NCBI GenBank assembly: GCA_027487245.1
Contig: JAIYDY010000121.1
Span: 1 to 40,800 of the forward strand
Source of the DNA: Hyphomicrobiales bacterium
Lineage (GTDB): Bacteria > Pseudomonadota > Alphaproteobacteria > Rhizobiales > Beijerinckiaceae
Reading direction: 5' to 3'
DNA: 40,800 nt
The position numbers and the translations under genes were made by a program. The notes below the pieces were generated by a model that saw only the letters and a program-made list of their open reading frames with translations, ran no database searches and had not been told where the DNA came from. This document shows positions 37,433-40,800 of this stretch, one piece after another (positions within the stretch are counted from its first letter, which is position 1; each line of letters begins with the position of its first letter).

Positions 37433-38002
37433 TCAGAACCAGCGTTCGCGGATGGTGATCGTGTCACCTGGCAGCACGGGCTGCGTCAGCGGCACCTGCC
37501 CGGTGAGGATCTCGCCGTTGACCTGACGCGAGATCACCGCAACCTGCCGGTCGCCGCGCGGCGTGAACCCGCCGGCGATGGCGACGGCGGTCTGGACTGT
37601 CATGCCATTGACGTAAGGGAACTGGCCTGATGCCGTGACCTCGCCGAGGATGAAGAACGGACGGTAGGCATCGACCTCGACCGAAACCTTCGGCTCACGC
37701 AGGAAGCCGCCGCGCAGGCGGGCCTCGATCTGGCGTTCGAGCTGGCCGGTGGAGCGTCCGGTTGCATCGACGGCCCCGATCAGCGGCATCGAGATGCGGC
37801 CCTGGCTGTCGACGGCATAGATGTTGGACAGGTTGTCCTGCCCGAACACGATCACCCGAAGCCGGTCCCCGGTTGCGAGCTGGTAGGGTGCACGCTGCTC
37901 ATGCCCGCTGGCGAACTCGCCGGCGAGCTCATGGTGCCGAGGCGCGCATGCGCCCAGCACGAATCCGGTTGTGGCCAGAGCCAGGATCAGTTTCCGGAAC
38001 AT
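37433..38002 (-). CDS. Wza/GumB-like polysaccharide export lipoprotein
   Basis: A 189-residue outer-membrane export protein. The signal sequence MFRKLILALATTGFVLGAC ends in the lipobox LGAC, so the mature protein should be lipidated at Cys19. The Poly_export domain follows (YQLATGDRLRVIVFGQDNLS and GRISMPLIGAVDATGRS), then a SLBB-type segment (FFILGEVTASGQFPYVNGMT and AVAIAGGFTPRGDR). It is shorter than Wza of E. coli and more like GumB/HfsD forms. The ATG at 38002 is chosen because it begins the signal peptide; the frame is open for 33 further codons upstream. It diverges from the Wzc-like gene. Confidence 0.92.
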   Translation of the reverse strand: MFRKLILALATTGFVLGACAPRHHELAGEFASGHEQRAPYQLATGDRLRVIVFGQDNLSNIYAVDSQGRISMPLIGAVDATGRSTGQLERQIEARLRGGFLREPKVSVEVDAYRPFFILGEVTASGQFPYVNGMTVQTAVAIAGGFTPRGDRQVAVISRQVNGEILTGQVPLTQPVLPGDTITIRERWF

Positions 38003-38249
38003 GGGACAACACCGTGGGACATACTCAACATGCGTTGATAAGTAGGCTGTTAGGGTTAATAAAATCTCTCCGGTCCGGCTTGCGGCGGCACGCGCCGCCA
38101 TTGCCTTTCGCTGCCTGCGGGCAGGGCACTCGGCGGCTCTTAACCCAACATCAACCTTAATCAGTCGTAATTCACGTGCGGGTCATGGCGACCGCCGCGT
38201 CTGCGGCGTGCCACCCCGATGTGCAATTCCTGAGTTGAGTGGTGGTGCC
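38003..38249. promoter_or_regulatory. Divergent promoter region of the exopolysaccharide genes
   Basis: No gene lies in these 247 bases. They are more AT-rich near 38040-38070. Visible are the inverted repeat TCAAC-ATGC-GTTGA (38025-38038), 23 bp upstream of the Wza-like start; a weak + strand promoter-like pair TTGATA (38035-38040) and TAATAA (38057-38062) with 16-bp spacing; hairpins GGCGGC-ACGC-GCCGCC, CTGCC-TGCG-GGCAG and CGCCGC-GTCT-GCGGCG further right; and a CtrA-like box at 38140. Together they suggest regulated divergent expression. Confidence 0.4.
38140..38154 (+). promoter_or_regulatory. CtrA-like box in the exopolysaccharide promoter region
   Basis: TTAA-CCCAACA-TCAA matches TTAA-N7-TTAA at seven of eight bases. 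A second TTAA follows at 38157-38160. It is 96 bp before the Wzc-like start. CtrA control of holdfast and polar adhesin genes is known in related bacteria, but binding here is only predicted. Confidence 0.35.
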
Positions 38250-40487
38250 ATGACATCGGTCGAAGCTTCGGCACAGCGCAGCGCTCCGGCGCCGTCCGCC
38301 GACGGCATGCTGGATCTCAACGCCCTGTGGCGCGCTGTGGCGGCCCACAAGTTCTGGATCATCATCCCGACGCTGGTCGCGCTGGTCGGCTCGTTCGTGT
38401 TCGTGCACATGCTGACACCGAAATACACTGGCGAGGCCCGGCTGCTGCTCGAAGCGCGGGACGGCTTCTATACGCGCCCGGCAGGGGACCGCGATGTCAG
38501 CGTCGATCGCATCGACACCGAGGCCGTGACCAGCCAGGTGCAGGTCGTGATGAGCCGCGATCTGGCCCGCGAAGCTATCCGCCGCCTCAAGCTGGTCGGC
38601 AACCCTGAGTTCGACTCAGGGTCCGGCCTGTTCGGCAGCGTTTCGCAATTGCTCGTCAAGGTAGGCCTGTCGCGCAATCCGGCGGATCGCACGCCCGAGG
38701 ATCGGGTTCTCGAGAAATACTATGACGCGCTGCTGGTCTTTCCGGTCACGCGCTCCCGCATCGTGGCCATCGAATTCCAGTCGCGCGATGCCGAACTGGC
38801 GGCGAAGGCGGCGAACACCATCGCCGCCGTCTACCTCGAGGCGCAGGAAGCCGCCAAGAAGGATACTGCACGCGGGGCCTCCACCTGGCTCGGCAGCGCC
38901 ATCACGCCGCTGCGCCAGAAGGTGCAGGAGGCCGAGGCACGCGTCGAGGAATTCCGCGCCCGATCCGGCCTGCTGATCGGAGCCAACAACACCACCATCA
39001 CCCAGCAGCAACTCGCCGATCTGTCCCAGCAGCTGTCCAGTGCGCGCGCCGTGCAGTCCGACTCGCAAGCCAAGGCCCGCATCCTGCGCGAAGCGATCCG
39101 CACGGGCCGCACCTTCGAGGTGCCCGACATCGCGAACAACGAGGTCATCCGCCGCCTGATCGAGCAGCGCGGCACCTTGCGCGCCCAGATCGCGCTGGAA
39201 ACCCGCACGCTGCTGCCCGAGCATCCGCGCATCAAGGAACTCAACGCCCAGATCGGCGATCTGGAAAACCAGATCCGCGCCACAGCCGAACGCACGGTGC
39301 GGACGCTCGAGAACGAGGCCCGCATTGCCGGTTCGCGGGTCGAGACCGTCAGCGCCACGATCGAGGCCCAGAAGCGCATGGTCACCGAGGCCAACGAAAG
39401 CGAGGTGCAGCTCCGCGCGCTCGAACGTGAGGCCCGGACCCAGCGCGAGCAACTCGAACAGTTCCTCGGACGCCAGCGCGAGGCGCTGGCCCGCGACGCT
39501 GACAATGCCGCGCCGGCCGATGCCCGCATCATTTCGCGCGCGATCACGCCGATGTCGCCAAGCTTCCCCAAGAAGGTGCCGACCGTGGCCGTTGCCACGC
39601 TGGCGACGTTCTTCGTGGCGCTGGCTTCGGTCATCTCGCGCGAACTGCTCTCGGGACGGGCGGTGCAGCCCGCCATGGCTGCCGGCCCCGTGCCGCAGCC
39701 ACAGCCCGTGCCACGCGGTGCCGCGCGCTTTTCCAGCATGGGCGGCAGCCGCGCCCGGATGCAGGACGATGCTGACGGCGGCGCTGACGCCTCCGCCGAT
39801 CCGGCTGTCGCTGCCGCCGACGAGACGGCGCGCGATGCCCGCCGCGCCCGCGTCGCCGGCCTGATCACCCATGCCGGCAGGCTCTCGCATCTCCGGCTGA
39901 TGATGAACGATGCCGGAAACTGGGGCGAGCAACTGGCCTCCTGCGTGCGCCCGAGCGACGATGCCGGCGGCTCACGCCTGCTGATGCTGGATGCCGGCAC
40001 CCGTGCCGGAGCCGCACGCCTGCTTGGCGGCGAACTGGCCGAGGAGCACACCACGCTGCTGATCGACCTGACAGCCGGCGAGCGCTCCCGCATGGCCGGC
40101 CTGTCGGAGTTGCTGTCGGGCGATGCCAGCTTCGCGGACATCATCGACCGCGATCCGCAAAGCCGCCTGCATGTCATCACCGCGGGCCGCGCCGGCCGCG
40201 AGGCCGTGATCAACGCCGACGGGTTGCTCGATGTGGCGCTCGATGCCCTGACCGATGCCTATGACTACGTCCTGATCGAGGTTTCGAGCCGCGACCTGCA
40301 TCGCTTCCAGCCTGCGCTGATGCCGTTGGTCGATGGCGCGGTCGTGCTGGCCGATCAGCTTGCCAACGGCCATGCCGTCGAGACGGCCTACCGGGTCGGC
40401 GAAGGCCACGACATGCCGGTCACGATCGCGGTGTTCGATGAAGGGCTCGACCTCAGTCCTGTGGCGCGCCAGCCGCAGATGGCGTAG
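38250..40487 (+). CDS. Wzc/GumC-like polysaccharide co-polymerase with degenerate kinase domain
   Basis: A 745-residue inner-membrane protein. It has a Wzz-type N-terminal part with helix 1 (FWIIIPTLVALVGSFVFVHM, about residues 35-56), a long periplasmic coiled-coil region (about 180-430), and helix 2 after the Pro-rich FPKKVPTVAVATLATFFVAL. An Ala/Pro/Asp-rich linker of about 80 residues then leads to a cytoplasmic domain (about 555-735) shaped like a BY-kinase/CpsD fold. There the Walker A lysine motif is replaced by DAGTRAGAARLL, Walker A' is TLLIDLT and Walker B is YDYVLIEVSS. No Tyr-rich tail follows. It likely sets chain length and bridges to the Wza-like exporter without kinase activity. 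The ATG at 38250 is chosen because the first conserved segment starts about 20 residues in. Confidence 0.9.
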   Translation: MTSVEASAQRSAPAPSADGMLDLNALWRAVAAHKFWIIIPTLVALVGSFVFVHMLTPKYTGEARLLLEARDGFYTRPAGDRDVSVDRIDTEAVTSQVQVVMSRDLAREAIRRLKLVGNPEFDSGSGLFGSVSQLLVKVGLSRNPADRTPEDRVLEKYYDALLVFPVTRSRIVAIEFQSRDAELAAKAANTIAAVYLEAQEAAKKDTARGASTWLGSAITPLRQKVQEAEARVEEFRARSGLLIGANNTTITQQQLADLSQQLSSARAVQSDSQAKARILREAIRTGRTFEVPDIANNEVIRRLIEQRGTLRAQIALETRTLLPEHPRIKELNAQIGDLENQIRATAERTVRTLENEARIAGSRVETVSATIEAQKRMVTEANESEVQLRALEREARTQREQLEQFLGRQREALARDADNAAPADARIISRAITPMSPSFPKKVPTVAVATLATFFVALASVISRELLSGRAVQPAMAAGPVPQPQPVPRGAARFSSMGGSRARMQDDADGGADASADPAVAAADETARDARRARVAGLITHAGRLSHLRLMMNDAGNWGEQLASCVRPSDDAGGSRLLMLDAGTRAGAARLLGGELAEEHTTLLIDLTAGERSRMAGLSELLSGDASFADIIDRDPQSRLHVITAGRAGREAVINADGLLDVALDALTDAYDYVLIEVSSRDLHRFQPALMPLVDGAVVLADQLANGHAVETAYRVGEGHDMPVTIAVFDEGLDLSPVARQPQMA

Positions 40488-40800
40488 GGCGCTGCCTCAG
40501 CCGCTTGATGCTCATCAGGGCTCCATAAAGGCGCGGCGAACGCTTGATCGCCCCCTTGGCCATCGTTGCCAGCCGCATGGCGGCGGCCAGCAGCTTGCCG
40601 CGGAGGCTGATTGCCACGAAGCTGTCGATGAGATCGTCGGTCTGGTTGCAGAAGGTCGACTTGTAGCGGGCCTCGCCGACACCAAGATCAAACACCGTCA
40701 CGCCGTGGCTGAAGCGGTGCCGGATCAGATCGACAAGCAGGATTTCGCCGGGGCTGTATTTCATCGCGACCGGATCCGGCTCGAACGAGGTGGCCATGCC
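40453..40800 (-). CDS. GNAT family acetyltransferase, CelD/HfsK-like, C-terminal fragment
   Basis: This is the last 115 residues or so of a protein that continues beyond the window. The stretch PGEILLVDLIRHRFSHGVTV and FDLGVGEARYKSTFCNQTDD is the C-terminal pattern of CelD-type (Acetyltransf_6) proteins, in which a final strand and loop read FD-x-G-x(3)-YK. These proteins are common in cellulose, holdfast and other exopolysaccharide loci, where they are thought to acylate sugars. The 3' end overlaps the convergent Wzc-like gene by 35 bp. An in-frame ATG at 40797 is probably internal, because the family is usually 350-400 residues long. Confidence 0.75.
   Translation of the reverse strand, partial: GMATSFEPDPVAMKYSPGEILLVDLIRHRFSHGVTVFDLGVGEARYKSTFCNQTDDLIDSFVAISLRGKLLAAAMRLATMAKGAIKRSPRLYGALMSIKRLRQRPTPSAAGAPQD

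Overview
The window is about 40.8 kb of GC-rich, gene-dense bacterial chromosome. Several things point to an alphaproteobacterium, most likely of the order Hyphomicrobiales (Rhizobiales): a short HdaA-type DnaA homologue in front of ppk and ppx, MotA/MotB of the alphaproteobacterial type, CtrA-like TTAA-N7-TTAA boxes, an amidoligase/ATP-grasp/transglutaminase operon, and palindromic intergenic elements. The genus cannot be fixed by eye. No insertion sequence, prophage, CRISPR array or rRNA was seen. There is one tRNA gene.

Region 1 (1-5665, + strand) is a three-gene operon: a DUF2126 putative amidoligase (5' end outside the window), a fused circularly permuted ATP-grasp/alpha-E protein, and a transglutaminase-like protein. 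It belongs to a predicted peptide-ligation/tagging system whose product is unknown. Region 2 (5702-11904, - strand) is a tight operon read right to left: CDP-alcohol phosphatidyltransferase, AI-2E/PerM-type membrane protein, hdaA, ppk, ppx. It joins replication control to polyphosphate metabolism. Diverging from it is purM-purN (12051-13699). Next come a small secreted four-cysteine protein (- strand), an unknown four-helix membrane protein and a glutathione S-transferase-like protein.

Region 3 (15567-28416) looks like a catabolic island. A molybdopterin oxidoreductase on the - strand diverges from a + strand run of eight genes: a YtcJ-like amidohydrolase, two Dpp/Opp-type permeases, a periplasmic solute-binding protein, an AtzA/TrzN-like amidohydrolase, two ABC ATPases and a ThDP-dependent enzyme. 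Many junctions are ATGA overlaps. The shared divergent promoter holds nested TGCA palindromes, and hairpins flank the binding-protein gene. The layout suggests uptake of a small amide- or peptide-like compound followed by hydrolysis and further breakdown. The substrate is unknown.

Region 4 (28656-33288) has motA-motB behind a CtrA-like box, a tRNA-Pro(GGG) on the - strand with a clear sigma-70 promoter, a short Hsp70-like ATPase without a substrate-binding domain, and a SAM-dependent methyltransferase. Region 5 (33285-40800) is a Wzx/Wzy-type exopolysaccharide locus: Wzy-like polymerase/ligase, WcaJ-like initiating phosphosugar transferase, GT4 glycosyltransferase and Wza-like lipoprotein (- strand), diverging from a Wzc/GumC-like protein (+) with a degenerate kinase domain, then the C-terminal end of a CelD-like GNAT protein (-). 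The gene set resembles the holdfast (hfs) and unipolar polysaccharide (upp) adhesin loci of other alphaproteobacteria.
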